From NCBI RefSeq assembly GCF_000444995.1, contig NC_022041.1, positions 160,001-224,000 on the forward strand: a DNA stretch of 64,000 nt, written 5' to 3'. Positions 27,878 to 40,676 of the stretch are shown here, piece after piece (positions within the stretch are counted from its first letter, which is position 1; the number at the start of each line of letters is the position of its first letter). The notes under the pieces are model-generated. The model was not told the origin of the DNA and searched no databases. It saw only the letters and a list, made by a program, of their open reading frames with translations. A program made the position numbers and the translations under genes. This DNA is from Paracoccus aminophilus JCM 7686 (GTDB taxonomy: Bacteria; Pseudomonadota; Alphaproteobacteria; Rhodobacterales; Rhodobacteraceae).

Positions 27878-27909
27878 GGGCCGTGCTGATCGCGCGGCCC
27901 TTTTGCTTT
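27878..27909 (+). terminator. terminator of the HU gene
   Basis: GGGCCG (27878-27883) pairs with CGGCCC (27895-27900), followed by TTTTGCTTTT. A smaller hairpin GACAGAT-TTG-ATCTGTC precedes it at about 27844. Confidence 0.7.
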
Positions 27910-28044
27910 TCTGTCGATGCTTTTCTGGCCGCGCATTTGGGGCCGCACTCTCTGGCCCGTTCCGCCTGCGCCCGCGCCAGCTTTCCCCGCTTGACCTTTC
28001 CGCGCCAGAGGGCGACCTCTGGGGCAAGACGAAAGGGACTGACG

Positions 28045-28962
28045 ATGGATTTCCGCGCGATTATCATGGGCGTGGCTTTTGCCCTCATGTGGGCCTCGGC
28101 CTTCACCACCACGCGGATCATCGTCACGGCGGCGCCGCCGCTGCTGGCCCTGGTGATCCGCTTTGCCTTGTCGGCGGGCGTCGCCATCGCTTTGGCCTTC
28201 GCACTTGGCCAGAGCTGGCGTCTGAGCCGCGCCGAGTGGCGCGCGGTCATCCTTTTCGGGATCTGCCAGAACGTGCTTTACCTCGGGCTGAACTGGGTCG
28301 CGATGCAATGGGTCGAGGCCTCGGCGGCGGCGATCATCGCCTCGATGATGCCGCTACTCGTCGCGGTCATGGGCTGGGCGCTGATGGGCGACCGGCTGAA
28401 ACCGATGGCGGTCGCCGGGCTGGTCATCGGCATGGTCGGCGTCGCGATCATCATGGGCGTGCGCCTGCAACATGGCCTGAACATTCCCGGCACGATCCTG
28501 TGCCTGATCGGCGCGGTGGCTTTGGCCGCGGCGACGCTCAGCGCGCGCGGGGCCGGGGGCAGCCCGAATATGATGATGATCGTCGGGCTGCAGATGGCGG
28601 TCGGCGCGGTGGTGCTCGTCGTTCCGGCGCTGGCGCTTGAATGGGGCGAGCCGGTCCAGTGGAGCGCGCGCCTGCTTTGGACCTTCGCCTATACCGCGAT
28701 CGTGCCGGGCATTCTCGCGACCTGGATCTGGTTCCAACTCGTGCACCGGGTCGGCGCGGTGCGGGCCGCCACCTATCACTTCCTGTCGCCCTTCTTCGGG
28801 GTGACCATTGCCGCGCTGATGCTGGGCGAGCGCTTCGGTTTCACCGATGTCGCTGGCGCCCTGATCATCGCGGCAGGGATCTTGATGGTGCAGCTCGCGC
28901 GGCTTCCCGCCCCAGATCAGGCGTCGAAATCGCGCGCCCAGAGCATCGCCGGCCGCGACTGA
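28045..28962 (+). CDS. EamA-family (DMT) membrane transporter
   Basis: 305 residues with about ten membrane helices in two EamA repeats, the usual drug/metabolite transporter layout. The first helix MDFRAIIMGVAFALMWASAF and the mid-protein GALALAA-type loops are typical. The start at 28045 has AAAGGG upstream; an earlier ATG at 27883 would read through the HU terminator. Its last 46 nt overlap the convergent GST gene. Substrate unknown. Confidence 0.9.
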   Translation: MDFRAIIMGVAFALMWASAFTTTRIIVTAAPPLLALVIRFALSAGVAIALAFALGQSWRLSRAEWRAVILFGICQNVLYLGLNWVAMQWVEASAAAIIASMMPLLVAVMGWALMGDRLKPMAVAGLVIGMVGVAIIMGVRLQHGLNIPGTILCLIGAVALAAATLSARGAGGSPNMMMIVGLQMAVGAVVLVVPALALEWGEPVQWSARLLWTFAYTAIVPGILATWIWFQLVHRVGAVRAATYHFLSPFFGVTIAALMLGERFGFTDVAGALIIAAGILMVQLARLPAPDQASKSRAQSIAGRD

Positions 28963-29510
28963 ATCCGCGCGACCCAATCGGCGATGGCGGGCGTCTTGGG
29001 CATTGCCTCGCCAAAGAAGATGAAGGGCGAGGCGATCAGCAGATCGGCGGCCGAGAAGCTGTCACCCAGCAGATAGGGCTGACTGCGCAGCACCTCATCC
29101 AGACGTTGCACGGCGGTGTCGTAATCGCGGAAGGTCGCGGCCAACGCGGGATGGATGATCTCGCAGACATTGAAGACCATGACCGGCTCGAGAACGCCCT
29201 GATACCACGCGAGCCAGCCGAGATATTGCCCGCGCTTGGGCTGGCCGGGCAGGGGGCCAAGTCTGGCGGCGGGGAACATATCGGTGAGATAGAGCATGAT
29301 CGCGCCACGCTCGCGGACGTGATCCTCGCCATTTGTCAGATAGGGCACCTTGCCCTCCGGGTGGGGGTTGGACGGGTCGCGGCGGCCAGAGCCATCTTGC
29401 CGCGGCACGTCGACCTTGCGGATCTCGACCTCCGTGTCGATCCCCAGCTCTTTGAGCAGGACAAGCACGCTTGAGGAGCGGCTTTGGGGGGCGTGATAAA
29501 AGGTCAGCAT
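28917..29510 (-). CDS. glutathione S-transferase
   Basis: 197 residues. The N-terminal thioredoxin-like domain (about 1-78) begins MLTFYHAPQSRSSSVLVLL with the active-site Ser region, and GKVPYL plus ERGAIMLYL mark the glutathione site. The C-terminal helical domain has LLGDSFSAADLLIA. AAGGAG precedes the ATG at 29510; a longer frame to 30029 overlaps the regulator gene and is not real. It diverges from the WYL-domain regulator, whose target it may be. Confidence 0.92.
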   Translation of the reverse strand: MLTFYHAPQSRSSSVLVLLKELGIDTEVEIRKVDVPRQDGSGRRDPSNPHPEGKVPYLTNGEDHVRERGAIMLYLTDMFPAARLGPLPGQPKRGQYLGWLAWYQGVLEPVMVFNVCEIIHPALAATFRDYDTAVQRLDEVLRSQPYLLGDSFSAADLLIASPFIFFGEAMPKTPAIADWVARIQSRPAMLWARDFDA

Positions 29511-29579
29511 GTTGTCTCCTTGCGTCTTCTGTGGTCCCATCATACGAGGCTCTGCTGACAGATCGTGACAGGAGCACGC

Positions 29580-30302
29580 ATGGCCCGCACCGACCGTCTC
29601 ATGCGGCTGATGGACAGCCTGCGCCGCCTGCCTGCGCCGGTCACGGCGCAGCGGCTGGCCGAGGAAACCGGCGTGAGCCCGCGTCAGCTTTACCGCGACA
29701 TTGCCACGCTCCGCGCCGGAGGGGCGCTGATCGACGGCGAGGCCGGGCTCGGCTATCGCCTGACCGAAGATACTGCTCTGCCACCGCAAAGCTTCTCGCG
29801 CCTGGAGATCGAGGCGTTGCAGCTTGCCGTCGGCATTCTCAGCCAGACCGGCGATGGCGATTTGGCTCGCGCCGGAGAAGGGGCGCTTGCCCGGATCATC
29901 GCGACGCTGCCCGAGCGGCAAAGCCAGCAGGCGATGCACGCGGTCACGCGCAGCTTTCGCCGTCCTTTGGGGATCGCGGCGCCGCTGATCGACATGGATA
30001 GCCTGCGCGCCGCCTGCTGGGACGAGCAAGAGATCCGCATCGCCTATTGCGATCTGCAGGGCCGGGTGACCACCCGGGAGATCTGGCCGCTTGGCCTCTC
30101 ATATGGCGAGGCCGCACTGATCTTGCTGGCGCGCTGTCAGCTTCGGGGGGATTTCCGGATTTTTCACGTCAATCGCATTCAGACGCTGGCCCTGACCGGC
30201 AACAGCTTCCGCCCGCGCCGGGTCAGCCTGTTGCGAGACTATCAGCGTCGGTGGCGCGAGGATCGCGACGCGGCCTGCACCCAGCAGTCGGCAGCAGAGT
30301 GA
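29580..30302 (+). CDS. YafY-type HTH/WYL-domain regulator
   Basis: 240 residues. The N-terminal HTH_11 helix-turn-helix is at about 3-60 (RLMRLMDSLRRL, then LAEETGVSPRQLYRDIATL). A WYL ligand-binding domain is at about 130-215 (IRIAYCDLQGRVTTREIWPLGLSY). AGGAG lies 9 nt before the ATG. It is divergent from the GST gene by 69 nt, the usual arrangement for a local regulator. Confidence 0.9.
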   Translation: MARTDRLMRLMDSLRRLPAPVTAQRLAEETGVSPRQLYRDIATLRAGGALIDGEAGLGYRLTEDTALPPQSFSRLEIEALQLAVGILSQTGDGDLARAGEGALARIIATLPERQSQQAMHAVTRSFRRPLGIAAPLIDMDSLRAACWDEQEIRIAYCDLQGRVTTREIWPLGLSYGEAALILLARCQLRGDFRIFHVNRIQTLALTGNSFRPRRVSLLRDYQRRWREDRDAACTQQSAAE

Positions 30303-30364
30303 CCGGCAAGCCGCAAGGCGCCCAGAGGGCAGGCCGACGGCACGCAAGCGGGCGGGCATGAAAA

Positions 30365-30387
30365 AAGGGCCGCTTGCTGCGGCCCTT
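30365..30387 (-). terminator. terminator of the outer-membrane protein gene
   Basis: On the minus strand AAGGGCCGC-AGCAA-GCGGCCCTT followed by TTTT. It lies about 24 nt after the barrel gene's stop. Confidence 0.9.
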
Positions 30388-30410
30388 CCTGTCTCGTGTT
30401 TCTTGTTGGA

Positions 30411-31133
30411 TCAGAACTGGAAGTTCAGACCGACGCGAACATTGTTGTATTTCGGGGTCGCTTTGGTGATCCCGGCACCGGTATCAAGCGTCTCTTTGCC
30501 GAAGTTGGCGTATTCATATTCGCCGGTCAGCGACATACGCTCGGTCAGTTTCTTTTCAACGCCCAGACCGACAACATAGCCGCTGCGGTTGAACGACGTG
30601 TCCATCGTGGTCGTCGGGGTGTCGACGGTGTAGTCAACTTTGGCGCGAGCTGCACCGGCCGAACCGTAGATCAGAAGGTCGGGCTGAACAGCGTAGCCAA
30701 CTTTGGCGCGCAGAGCGAAGACGTTCTTGATTTTCGAGCTGGCGCTGTAGCCATCGTCGGTTGCAAGATCGTTCTTGATGTTGCCGCCTTCGAACGAAAC
30801 TTCCGGGCCGAACACCCAGTTGCCGTTCTGCCAGCGGTAACCGCCGCGAACGCCGCCGTTGACGCCTTTGAGCTTCAGCTCGCCGAGGTCACGCATGCCG
30901 CCAGGGCCATCTTCGTTCAGGCCGACGCGGTCTTTGCCTTGGAAGGCATAGCCGAGCGTGACACCTGCATAGGCGCCCTGCCAGTCACCGACGACCGGAG
31001 CAACTTCGATCACCGGGGCAACGACCGGCTCGACGACCGGAGCGTTGTAGCCGCCTGCGTTGGCAGCAAAGCCCGCAACGAGCGCCAGCGGCGCGGAGAG
31101 GGCGAGGGTCTTAAGAACTTGGCCACGTTTCAT
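30411..31133 (-). CDS. outer-membrane beta-barrel protein (Omp25/OmpA-like)
   Basis: 240 residues. A signal peptide (MKRGQVLKTLALSAPLALVAGFAANA) is followed by a Val/Pro-rich linker and an eight-stranded barrel. WQGAYAGVTLGYAF starts the barrel and KYNNVRVGLNFQF ends it with the C-terminal Phe needed for outer-membrane insertion. GGAGG lies before the ATG at 31133. It resembles the porin-family Omp25/31 group of alphaproteobacteria. Codon use is strongly biased, fitting high expression. Confidence 0.9.
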   Translation of the reverse strand: MKRGQVLKTLALSAPLALVAGFAANAGGYNAPVVEPVVAPVIEVAPVVGDWQGAYAGVTLGYAFQGKDRVGLNEDGPGGMRDLGELKLKGVNGGVRGGYRWQNGNWVFGPEVSFEGGNIKNDLATDDGYSASSKIKNVFALRAKVGYAVQPDLLIYGSAGAARAKVDYTVDTPTTTMDTSFNRSGYVVGLGVEKKLTERMSLTGEYEYANFGKETLDTGAGITKATPKYNNVRVGLNFQF

Positions 31134-31302
31134 AGTGTGCCTCCGTTTGTTTCTTGCCAGACAATTAGTCCGTTCACGATTTTCAGACAAGGATTCCCGA
31201 TCTGAAGGGAAGAACCTAGCCGATTGCCGCGGCAAAAACGCAACAATAAACCATAGCGGTCGTCACAAAGAGGATACTCATTCGTCATTAAAATGTGAGC
31301 AA

Positions 31303-33771
<2,469 letters not shown>

Positions 33772-33850
33772 TTATAGGGGAAAGGCCCGGCAATGTCACG
33801 GGAGAGACCCAAGATTTGGTAATTCCCGGGCGTTTTTTCAAGGATTTGGC

Positions 33851-34186
33851 CTAAATCAGCCCGTCCTGATCCAGAAGCGTGCGCCCATCCCGGCTTTCGA
33901 TCTCGATCACCCAGAGATCGGGGTCGAAACCGGCCTGCCGGGCGATGGCTTGATCGACCTCGCGCTCGGGGGCGTCGAGCTGCAAAACCCACGGACGGGT
34001 GTCGCTGTCCATATCCCATTCGCGCGACCATAGGCGCGCGCGCCCGTCGAGCGTCGCGCATTTCACCATGATCGCGCCCGCCGTCGCATCGCCCTTGCGC
34101 GCGATATAGGCGGGGATATTCGCGAGCCCCAGCCGGGTCAGATAGGCCGAGACCCAAATCCCGGCCGCCAGGCGCGCCTCGGTCAA
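33851..34186 (-). CDS. DUF1491 family protein
   Basis: 111 residues, matching the small alphaproteobacterial DUF1491 family (ARLAAGIWVSAYLTRLGLANIPAYIARKG..GAIMVK pattern). Function unknown, probably cytoplasmic. The only in-frame start before the upstream stop is TTG at 34186, so a non-ATG start is required if the family N-terminus is kept. It lies 48 nt after era and probably ends the ispE-to-era operon. Confidence 0.8.
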   Translation of the reverse strand: MTEARLAAGIWVSAYLTRLGLANIPAYIARKGDATAGAIMVKCATLDGRARLWSREWDMDSDTRPWVLQLDAPEREVDQAIARQAGFDPDLWVIEIESRDGRTLLDQDGLI

Positions 34187-34234
34187 GGCGCGCGCCGTTC
34201 GTGCGCGGTCGGTCTGTCGCGGCTCAGATCGAGA

Positions 34235-35158
34235 TCAGGCATTGCCGTCTTTGAAGTCGAGGCCCATCTCGGTATAGCGCTCGGCCTCGTCCAGCCAGTT
34301 CTCGCGGACCTTGACGGTCAGGAAGAGATGGACCGGACGGCCCATGAATTCCTGCAACTCTTGGCGCGCGGCCTGACCGACGGATTTGATCGTCTCGCCG
34401 CCCTTGCCCAGCACGATGCCCTTGTGACCGGCGCGGGAGACATAGACGATCTGATCGACGCGGGCCGATCCGTCTTTCTTTTCTTCCCATTTCTCGGTCT
34501 CAACGGTGAGCTGATAGGGGATTTCCTCATGCAGCCGCAGCGTCAGCTTTTCGCGGGTGATTTCGGCGGCGATCATGCGCATCGGCAGATCGGCAACCTG
34601 ATCCTCGGGATAAAGCCAGGCGCTTTCCGGCACGGTCTCCGCGAGCCAATCCAGCAGATCGTCGCAACCATAGCCCTTTTCGGCCGAGATCATGAAGGTG
34701 CGCAGGAAAGGGAAGGCCTCGTTTGCCTCATGCGACAGCGCCAGAAGCTGCTCGGCTTTGACGCGGTCGATCTTGTTGATCGCCAGCGCGACCGGGCGGC
34801 CCTCGGCCAAGCCCTTGAGCGACTCGATGATGCTTTTCGCGCCTTCGGTCAGGCCGCGATGGGCCTCGATCAGCAAGACGATGACATCGGCATCCGAAGC
34901 CCCGCCCCAAGCGGCGGCGACCATCGAGCGGTCGAGACGGCGGCGCGGGCGGAAGATGCCGGGGGTGTCGACGAAGACGACCTGACTGTCGCCCCGCATG
35001 GCAATGCCGCGGATGCGCGCGCGCGTCGTCTGGACCTTGTGGGTGACGATCGAGACCTTGGCCCCGACCATCCGGTTGAGCAAGGTCGATTTGCCGGCGT
35101 TCGGTTCCCCGATCAGGGCGACGAAACCGGCGCGGGTGTTGGCGGTGTCTGCGGTCAT
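34235..35158 (-). CDS. era: GTPase Era
   Basis: 307 residues. GTPase motifs G1 [10 protein letters not shown]3 DTPG, G4 NKID and a C-terminal KH domain ([17 protein letters not shown]). Era binds 16S rRNA and assists 30S maturation. It overlaps rnc by 4 nt (ATGA), the conserved rnc-era pairing. Confidence 0.97.
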   Translation of the reverse strand: MTADTANTRAGFVALIGEPNAGKSTLLNRMVGAKVSIVTHKVQTTRARIRGIAMRGDSQVVFVDTPGIFRPRRRLDRSMVAAAWGGASDADVIVLLIEAHRGLTEGAKSIIESLKGLAEGRPVALAINKIDRVKAEQLLALSHEANEAFPFLRTFMISAEKGYGCDDLLDWLAETVPESAWLYPEDQVADLPMRMIAAEITREKLTLRLHEEIPYQLTVETEKWEEKKDGSARVDQIVYVSRAGHKGIVLGKGGETIKSVGQAARQELQEFMGRPVHLFLTVKVRENWLDEAERYTEMGLDFKDGNA

Positions 35159-35844
35159 GCTTGAGACTCGATCTGGCCGAGCAGGACCGATGCGGCCGCT
35201 TGCTCGATGCTGCGTTTGGTTCCGGCGCCTTGGGCGATGGCGCTGCGGCCATCGTCAAGCTTGACGGTGATTTCGAATTCGGGCGCATGGTCAGGGCCAC
35301 TGCGTCCGGTCTGGAGATATTGCGGCGGCTTCATCCCCTGCGCCTGCGCCCATTCCTGAAGCGCGGTTTTGGGGTCGCGGGCATCGTCGTCCACGGTTTC
35401 AAGGCGGCTTTCCCACAAGCGCAGGATCACGGCCTTGGCAGTCTCGAACCCGGCGTCGAGATAGATCGCGGCCAGAACCGCCTCCATCGCATCGGCCAGA
35501 AGCGCTTCTTTGCGCCGCCCGCCAGAGACCATTTCCGAGCGCCCGAGCTTCAGCACATCGCCAAGCCCGATTTCCCGCGCCACGGCGGCACAGGTCTCGC
35601 CGCGCACCAGCGCATTATAGCGCGGCGCAAGCTGGCCTTCGGTCGCCTTGCGGTCGGCCAGCACCAAAGCCTCGGCCATGGTCAGGCCCAGCACGCGGTC
35701 GCCCAGAAATTCAAGCCGTTGGTTGTCGGGCCGGGTCGGGCTGCCGACAGAGCCATGAGTCAGCGCCCGGATCAGCAGATCGGGGCGCTTGAAGTCATGG
35801 CCAAGCTTTGCCGAGAAGGCGCGAATGTCGTCCGAAATCTTCAA
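35155..35844 (-). CDS. rnc: ribonuclease III
   Basis: 229 residues. The catalytic signature [13 protein letters not shown] is near residue 42; the dsRNA-binding domain (about 155-225) starts [14 protein letters not shown]. The enzyme processes rRNA precursors and double-stranded RNA. It overlaps lepB by 4 nt upstream and era by 4 nt downstream. Confidence 0.97.
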   Translation of the reverse strand: MKISDDIRAFSAKLGHDFKRPDLLIRALTHGSVGSPTRPDNQRLEFLGDRVLGLTMAEALVLADRKATEGQLAPRYNALVRGETCAAVAREIGLGDVLKLGRSEMVSGGRRKEALLADAMEAVLAAIYLDAGFETAKAVILRLWESRLETVDDDARDPKTALQEWAQAQGMKPPQYLQTGRSGPDHAPEFEITVKLDDGRSAIAQGAGTKRSIEQAAASVLLGQIESQA

Positions 35845-36632
35845 TGAACCGCCTTGAGGAAACGGTCGGGCCGCCAGGTCCAGAAGGACAGGAGCGATTT
35901 CCCGGCCGAGGAGAAGAGGATAAGATCGGCGCGGCCGACCAGATATTCCGCCGGCACGAAACCCACCCCGCCCGAGGCTTGCGAGAAACGCGAATCCTCG
36001 GAATTGTCGCGGTTGTCGCCCATGAAGAAATACTGGCCCTCGGGGACCGAGAATTCGGGCGTGTTGTCGACGATCCAGCCATCGGTGATGTTGAGCACAT
36101 CATGCTGGCGACCGTTCGGCAGGGTCTCGATATAGCGGTCGACCTTGCATTCGCCGCCCGGCGGGACCGGGTCGTTGGTGCAGGTCGGAACCAGACCTTG
36201 CGGGCCTTGCGGCTCTTTCTTTTCAATGAACTGGCCGTCGGGCTGCTGCGGCGCCGCGGTGCCGTTGATGTAAAGAATGCCGTCCTTCATCTGGATCGTG
36301 TCGCCGGGCAGGCCGACGAGACGCTTGATGAAATCGACGCCCTTGGTCGGGTGGCGGAAGACGACGACATCGCCGCGCTCGGGGTCAGAACCCAGGATGC
36401 GGCCCGAGATCGGGCAGGCCGAGAAGGGGCAGGAATGTTTCGAATAGCCATAGGCCATCTTGTTGACGAACAGGAAGTCGCCGATCAGCAGCGTGTCCTT
36501 CATCGAGCCCGAGGGAATCCAGAAGGGCTGGAAGAACAGCGTCCGGAACAGGGCCGCGATGACAAGCGCCCAGAAGATCGTCTTCACGGTTTCCCAGATA
36601 CCGCCTTGCTTCTTCGCCGTGCTGTCGGCCAT
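35841..36632 (-). CDS. lepB: signal peptidase I
   Basis: 263 residues. One N-terminal membrane helix (about 15-32) precedes the catalytic Ser43 in IPSGSM and the catalytic Lys in [12 protein letters not shown]; the [11 protein letters not shown] box is near the C-terminus. The ATG at 36632 has AGGAAA upstream; the ATG at 36695 would add 21 hydrophilic residues. An extra Cys-containing segment ([14 protein letters not shown], and a CTNDP...CKVD pair) is typical of Rhodobacterales LepB. Confidence 0.95.
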   Translation of the reverse strand: MADSTAKKQGGIWETVKTIFWALVIAALFRTLFFQPFWIPSGSMKDTLLIGDFLFVNKMAYGYSKHSCPFSACPISGRILGSDPERGDVVVFRHPTKGVDFIKRLVGLPGDTIQMKDGILYINGTAAPQQPDGQFIEKKEPQGPQGLVPTCTNDPVPPGGECKVDRYIETLPNGRQHDVLNITDGWIVDNTPEFSVPEGQYFFMGDNRDNSEDSRFSQASGGVGFVPAEYLVGRADLILFSSAGKSLLSFWTWRPDRFLKAVH

Positions 36633-36722
36633 GTTCTGCGTTTCCTGTGTCAGGGTGTCCGGCTGTTCATGGTCCCGTGACAGGGGCAAAGTCAAGCGTG
36701 GCAGGGCACGCGCGCGCAGGCG

Positions 36723-37145
36723 TTACCCGGCAAAAGGGCTCTTTTCGCCCTCTCGCAGCGCCTCGATCACCACGAAAGCCTGCGCCCAAGGGTGGTCGTC
36801 GGTCAGGGTGACATGGATCACCGCGTGATGACCTTCCGGGGTCATGGCGGCCAGACGCTCGGCCGCCCAGCCGGTCAGATGCATCACCGGCTGTCCCGAA
36901 TGCAGATTGCCGACCGCCATATCCTTCCACGAAATCCCCATCGCGAGCCCGGTGCCGAGCGCCTTCGAACAGGCCTCTTTCGCGGCCCATCGTTTCGCCA
37001 GAGTTCCGGCCTCGTCCTTGCGGCGCGCGGCCTTGGCCAGTTCGGTTTCGGTGAAGACGCGATTGCGGAAACGGTCGCCGTGGCGGGCAAGAACCCCGGC
37101 GATCCGCTCGATATTGGCCAGATCAGTGCCGATGCCAAGGATCAT
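36723..37145 (-). CDS. acpS: holo-[acyl-carrier-protein] synthase
   Basis: 140 residues. It transfers 4'-phosphopantetheine from CoA to apo-ACP. Motifs: [15 protein letters not shown] at the N-terminus (Mg-binding Asp) and [16 protein letters not shown] near residue 50. It starts 9 nt after the pdxJ stop. Confidence 0.96.
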   Translation of the reverse strand: MILGIGTDLANIERIAGVLARHGDRFRNRVFTETELAKAARRKDEAGTLAKRWAAKEACSKALGTGLAMGISWKDMAVGNLHSGQPVMHLTGWAAERLAAMTPEGHHAVIHVTLTDDHPWAQAFVVIEALREGEKSPFAG

Positions 37146-37154
37146 GGCGCGTCC

Positions 37155-37895
37155 TCAGTCCAGACTGCGCGCCAGATCCATGCGGCGGCGCATCTCGCGG
37201 ATGGCCTCGCCAAGACCGGTGAACAGCGCCTCCGAGATCAGGAAATGGCCGATGTTCAGCTCTTTGATCTGCGGCATGATCGCGATCGGCCCCACGGTGT
37301 CGAAGGTCAGCCCATGGCCCGCGTGAACCTCGAGCCCCAGCTCATGCGCCAGTTCCGCCCCGCGCTTGAGGCCCTCAAGCTCGGCGTCACGTTCCGCAAT
37401 GCGGCCCTCGGTGTCGAAATCGCAATAGGCGCCGGTGTGCAGCTCGACCACCGCCGCGCCGATCCGCGCAGCTGCCTCGATCTGGCGCGGCTCGTGGCCG
37501 ATGAACAGCGACACCCGGCTGCCCGCCTCGCGCAAAGGCGCGATGTAATCGGCCAGCCGCGCTTCGTCCTTGGCGACATCAAGTCCGCCCTCGGTCGTGC
37601 GCTCTTCGCGCTTTTCCGGGACCAGACAGACCGCATGGGGCCGGTGGCGCAGCGCAATCGCCTGCATTTCGGCGGTCGCGGCCATTTCTAGGTTCAAGGG
37701 CAAGCGCAGATGCGCGACGAGATTGTCGATATCGGCATCGGTGATATGGCGGCGGTCTTCGCGCAGATGGGCGGTGATGCCGTCGGCCCCCGCGGCTTCG
37801 GCGATCTGAGCGGCGCGCAACGGATCGGGCCAAGGCGTGCCGCGCGCATTACGGACGGTTGCGACGTGATCGATATTGACGCCAAGGCGAAGCAT
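37155..37895 (-). CDS. pdxJ: pyridoxine 5'-phosphate synthase
   Basis: 246 residues, TIM barrel. It condenses 1-deoxyxylulose-5-phosphate with 3-amino-2-oxopropyl phosphate to give pyridoxine phosphate, so it shares DXP with the isoprenoid route (dxs at 18946). Motifs: [34 protein letters not shown] and [18 protein letters not shown] precedes the ATG at 37895; the longer frame to 38099 overlaps ispE. Confidence 0.96.
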   Translation of the reverse strand: MLRLGVNIDHVATVRNARGTPWPDPLRAAQIAEAAGADGITAHLREDRRHITDADIDNLVAHLRLPLNLEMAATAEMQAIALRHRPHAVCLVPEKREERTTEGGLDVAKDEARLADYIAPLREAGSRVSLFIGHEPRQIEAAARIGAAVVELHTGAYCDFDTEGRIAERDAELEGLKRGAELAHELGLEVHAGHGLTFDTVGPIAIMPQIKELNIGHFLISEALFTGLGEAIREMRRRMDLARSLD

Positions 37896-37921
37896 GAGTT
37901 CCTCCGGAATTTCGGCGCAGT

Positions 37922-38761
37922 CTAGCCGATGGTTTGGGGGGAGGCGAGGGTGGTCGGCACCACCCACCAGCCCGGCCGGGCCAGCGCCTCGGCGGCCGTA
38001 GCTGCGGCCTCGGCATCGGGGAAAATCCCGAAACAGGTCGCGCCCGAGCCCGACATCCGCGCCAATTCGGCCCCCGCATCCCGTAGGGCGTTCAGGCAAT
38101 CGGCGATCTCGGGCAGAAGCGAGATCGCGGGCGCCTCAAGATCGTTGCGGCAGGCGGCGACGAAGGCCAGAAGCCCGGCGCGATCGAAGAACTCGGGCAG
38201 GTCGGGCATGGCGGGATTGTCGCGCTGGGTCAGCGCGCGAAAGACATCGGGCGTGGCAAGGCCCTTGCCCGGATTGACCAGCACCACCGCAAGCGGCGGC
38301 AGATCGGGCACCGGCTCCAGAATCTCGCCCAAACCGCGCATCCGCAGCGGGCGACCGGCGAGACAGACCGGGACATCCGCGCCCAGCATCTCGGGGCGCT
38401 CGGGCCAGACGCGAAAGGCGCGCAGCACCGCCGCCGCATCGGCCGAGCCGCCGCCGATGCCTGACGCAAGTGGCAGGTTCTTGGTCAACCGGATCGCGCC
38501 TTCGCTTCCCGCTAGACGGGCCGCGCGCAGGCACAGATTGTCGGCATCCGCCGAGAGCCCCGCCGCGAAGGGGCCGTCGATGGTGAGCGACAGCGGACCG
38601 GGCGAGATTTCGACCCGGTCGCCAACCCCGGCGAAAACCACCAGCGAATCAAGCAGATGATAGCCATCGGCGCGCTGGCCGGTGACATGCAGCGTCAGAT
38701 TGATCTTGGCGGGGGCGAATTCCGCCGCTTCGCCCGCACCGCTTTGCGCGGTCGGGGTCAT
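37922..38761 (-). CDS. ispE: 4-diphosphocytidyl-2-C-methyl-D-erythritol kinase
   Basis: 279-residue GHMP kinase of the MEP isoprenoid pathway. Motifs: [21 protein letters not shown], the ATP loop [16 protein letters not shown] near residue 95 and [13 protein letters not shown] near 240. It overlaps the TPR gene by 4 nt. Confidence 0.96.
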   Translation of the reverse strand: MTPTAQSGAGEAAEFAPAKINLTLHVTGQRADGYHLLDSLVVFAGVGDRVEISPGPLSLTIDGPFAAGLSADADNLCLRAARLAGSEGAIRLTKNLPLASGIGGGSADAAAVLRAFRVWPERPEMLGADVPVCLAGRPLRMRGLGEILEPVPDLPPLAVVLVNPGKGLATPDVFRALTQRDNPAMPDLPEFFDRAGLLAFVAACRNDLEAPAISLLPEIADCLNALRDAGAELARMSGSGATCFGIFPDAEAAATAAEALARPGWWVVPTTLASPQTIG

Positions 38762-40563
38762 TGCCCCGCCGCGCTGTCGCGCGGTTTGCCTTTTTCCGAG
38801 GCCAGCACCGCGTCGAGCCCAAGCTCAAGCTTGTCCTTGATGCGCTTTTCTTCGGCCTCGGTTTCGGGCTTGAGGCTAAGGGCGCGTTGCCACTGGATCT
38901 GGGCCTCGCGCTTGCGCCCGGCCATCCAATAGATATCGCCCATATGGTCGTTGACGAGTGGGTCTTCCGACATCGAGGACACCGCGCGCTCCATCGGCGC
39001 GACCGCGTCCTGATAGCGGCCCAGCCGGTAATAGGCCCAAGCCAGCGAATCGAGGATATAGCCGTCATTGGGGCTCAGCTCGACCGCGCGCTGGATCAGC
39101 TTCAGCGCCTCGTCCAGCTTGATGTTGCGATCAACCAGCGAATAGCCAAGGTAGTTCAGCACCGGCGCGGAATCGGGCTGGATCTTCAGCGCGGCGCGCA
39201 GATCGGCCTCGGCCTTGTCGAACTGGTTCGAGCGTTCCAGCGCGATGCCGCGGGCGTAAAGCGGGAACCATTGCGCATTGCCGCGATCCTTGAGCAGATC
39301 GAGCGCCTTGTCATAGGCGGGCACGGCATCGGCGAATTTCTCTTGCTGACGCAAGAGATCGCCAAGCGCGATCCAGCCCTGTGCAAGCTCGGGATGAGCG
39401 GCGGTCAGTGCGAGCGCCGCCTTTTCAGCATCTTCGGGACGGTCGGCGCGGGCCAAAGCGTCGATGCGCGACAGCTCGGCCACCGGGCGCATATCGCCCA
39501 ACTCGCGCAGGCGCTCGAATTCCTGCTCGGCCAGATCGAACTGCCCGACGCTTTGCAAAAGCTGCGCCGACAGAAGATGCGCCTCGCCGAGATTGGGCGA
39601 CAGATATTCCGCGATCCGGGCTTGAATGAGCGCCAACGGATCGGGCTCTTCCGACGAGGCCAGCGCGCTCGCGAAGGTCATGAAGACCTGCGCAATGCCG
39701 TCGGCGGGGGTGCGGATCGAATCGAAGGGCAGGGTCTCGCCCTTTTCCAGCCGGGCGCGCAAGGCCAGCAGCGCGGGCTCTTCGCCGACGCGCGGCAGCG
39801 CATCGAGCATGGCGATTGCGTCCTTGTTGCGCTCCAGCTGCGAAAGCACTTCGGCGCGGGCGATGATCCCGAGGATATGACCGCTGGCGGCATCTTGCGA
39901 CAGCAGCTTGTCGGCGGCCTCGAAGTCGCCGACCTTGGCCTTGGCCAGCGCCAGATGATATTGCACCATCGCCTGCGCGCCGGGGATCTTGGCGAGCTTC
40001 TCGAAAGCCGCGATGGAATCGCTGGCCTTGCCCGCGCCCAGAAGCGCCCAAGCCTCGATCATCCCATCCAGCAGCTTGTCCTCGCCGTTCTGATCCCCGG
40101 CTTTGTCCGGCTGAGCCAGAATCTCGGCCCCCAGCGCCATCAGCTCGGTCCATTTGCCGTCTTTGGCGAATTCGGCGCGGCGCATGAGATTGGCGAGATC
40201 GGTCGCCTTGCTTTCGGTCGAGGTGCGGTTGGCCAGCTTGACGGCGGCCTCCATCTGCCCCGAGGAAATCAGCGAGACGAGCGCGCTGTCTTGCAGATAG
40301 GGATCGGTGCCGTCTTTCCCCAAAGCCTCGCCGTAATAATGCGCAGCCTCGCCGAAATCGCTGTCGAGCGCGGCCTGACGCGCGGCCAGATAGGGGCCGG
40401 CGATGCCGAGGCTGAGCGGGACCTGCGGGTGATTGCTGTCGTCCGCGCCTCCGCTTTCGGCCTGCGCGGGGCGATCAGAGGCCTTGGCCGCCGGAGCGTC
40501 CTGCGCGTGAAGCGGGGTGGTGAAGAGCGCGATGAGCGCCAGCGGGAGCAGTCTCTTGGTCAC
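38758..40563 (-). CDS. exported tetratricopeptide-repeat protein
   Basis: 601 residues with a signal peptide ([21 protein letters not shown]) and many TPR units, clearest from about 350 to 560 ([25 protein letters not shown], then [37 protein letters not shown]). Probably a periplasmic or lipid-anchored scaffold. It is the first gene of the ispE-pdxJ-acpS-lepB-rnc-era operon, a conserved position in Rhodobacterales, but its role is unknown. Confidence 0.9.
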   Translation of the reverse strand: MTKRLLPLALIALFTTPLHAQDAPAAKASDRPAQAESGGADDSNHPQVPLSLGIAGPYLAARQAALDSDFGEAAHYYGEALGKDGTDPYLQDSALVSLISSGQMEAAVKLANRTSTESKATDLANLMRRAEFAKDGKWTELMALGAEILAQPDKAGDQNGEDKLLDGMIEAWALLGAGKASDSIAAFEKLAKIPGAQAMVQYHLALAKAKVGDFEAADKLLSQDAASGHILGIIARAEVLSQLERNKDAIAMLDALPRVGEEPALLALRARLEKGETLPFDSIRTPADGIAQVFMTFASALASSEEPDPLALIQARIAEYLSPNLGEAHLLSAQLLQSVGQFDLAEQEFERLRELGDMRPVAELSRIDALARADRPEDAEKAALALTAAHPELAQGWIALGDLLRQQEKFADAVPAYDKALDLLKDRGNAQWFPLYARGIALERSNQFDKAEADLRAALKIQPDSAPVLNYLGYSLVDRNIKLDEALKLIQRAVELSPNDGYILDSLAWAYYRLGRYQDAVAPMERAVSSMSEDPLVNDHMGDIYWMAGRKREAQIQWQRALSLKPETEAEEKRIKDKLELGLDAVLASEKGKPRDSAAGQ

Positions 40564-40625
40564 GAACTTTGGCCCGGTCAGTCACAATATCGATACGACC
40601 CTAGCGGGGGCTGCCCGGATGAGCA

Positions 40626-40655
40626 ACGGCAGGCGACGCTTCGCGTGCCTGCCGT
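40626..40655. terminator. hairpin after the ETF-QO gene
   Basis: ACGGCAGGC and GCCTGCCGT form a 9-bp stem around a 12-nt partly self-pairing loop, 22 nt after the ETF-QO stop. There is no clear T run, so it may be a weak or Rho-assisted terminator. Confidence 0.45.
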
Positions 40656-40676
40656 GGATCACTTATTCGGGTAATG

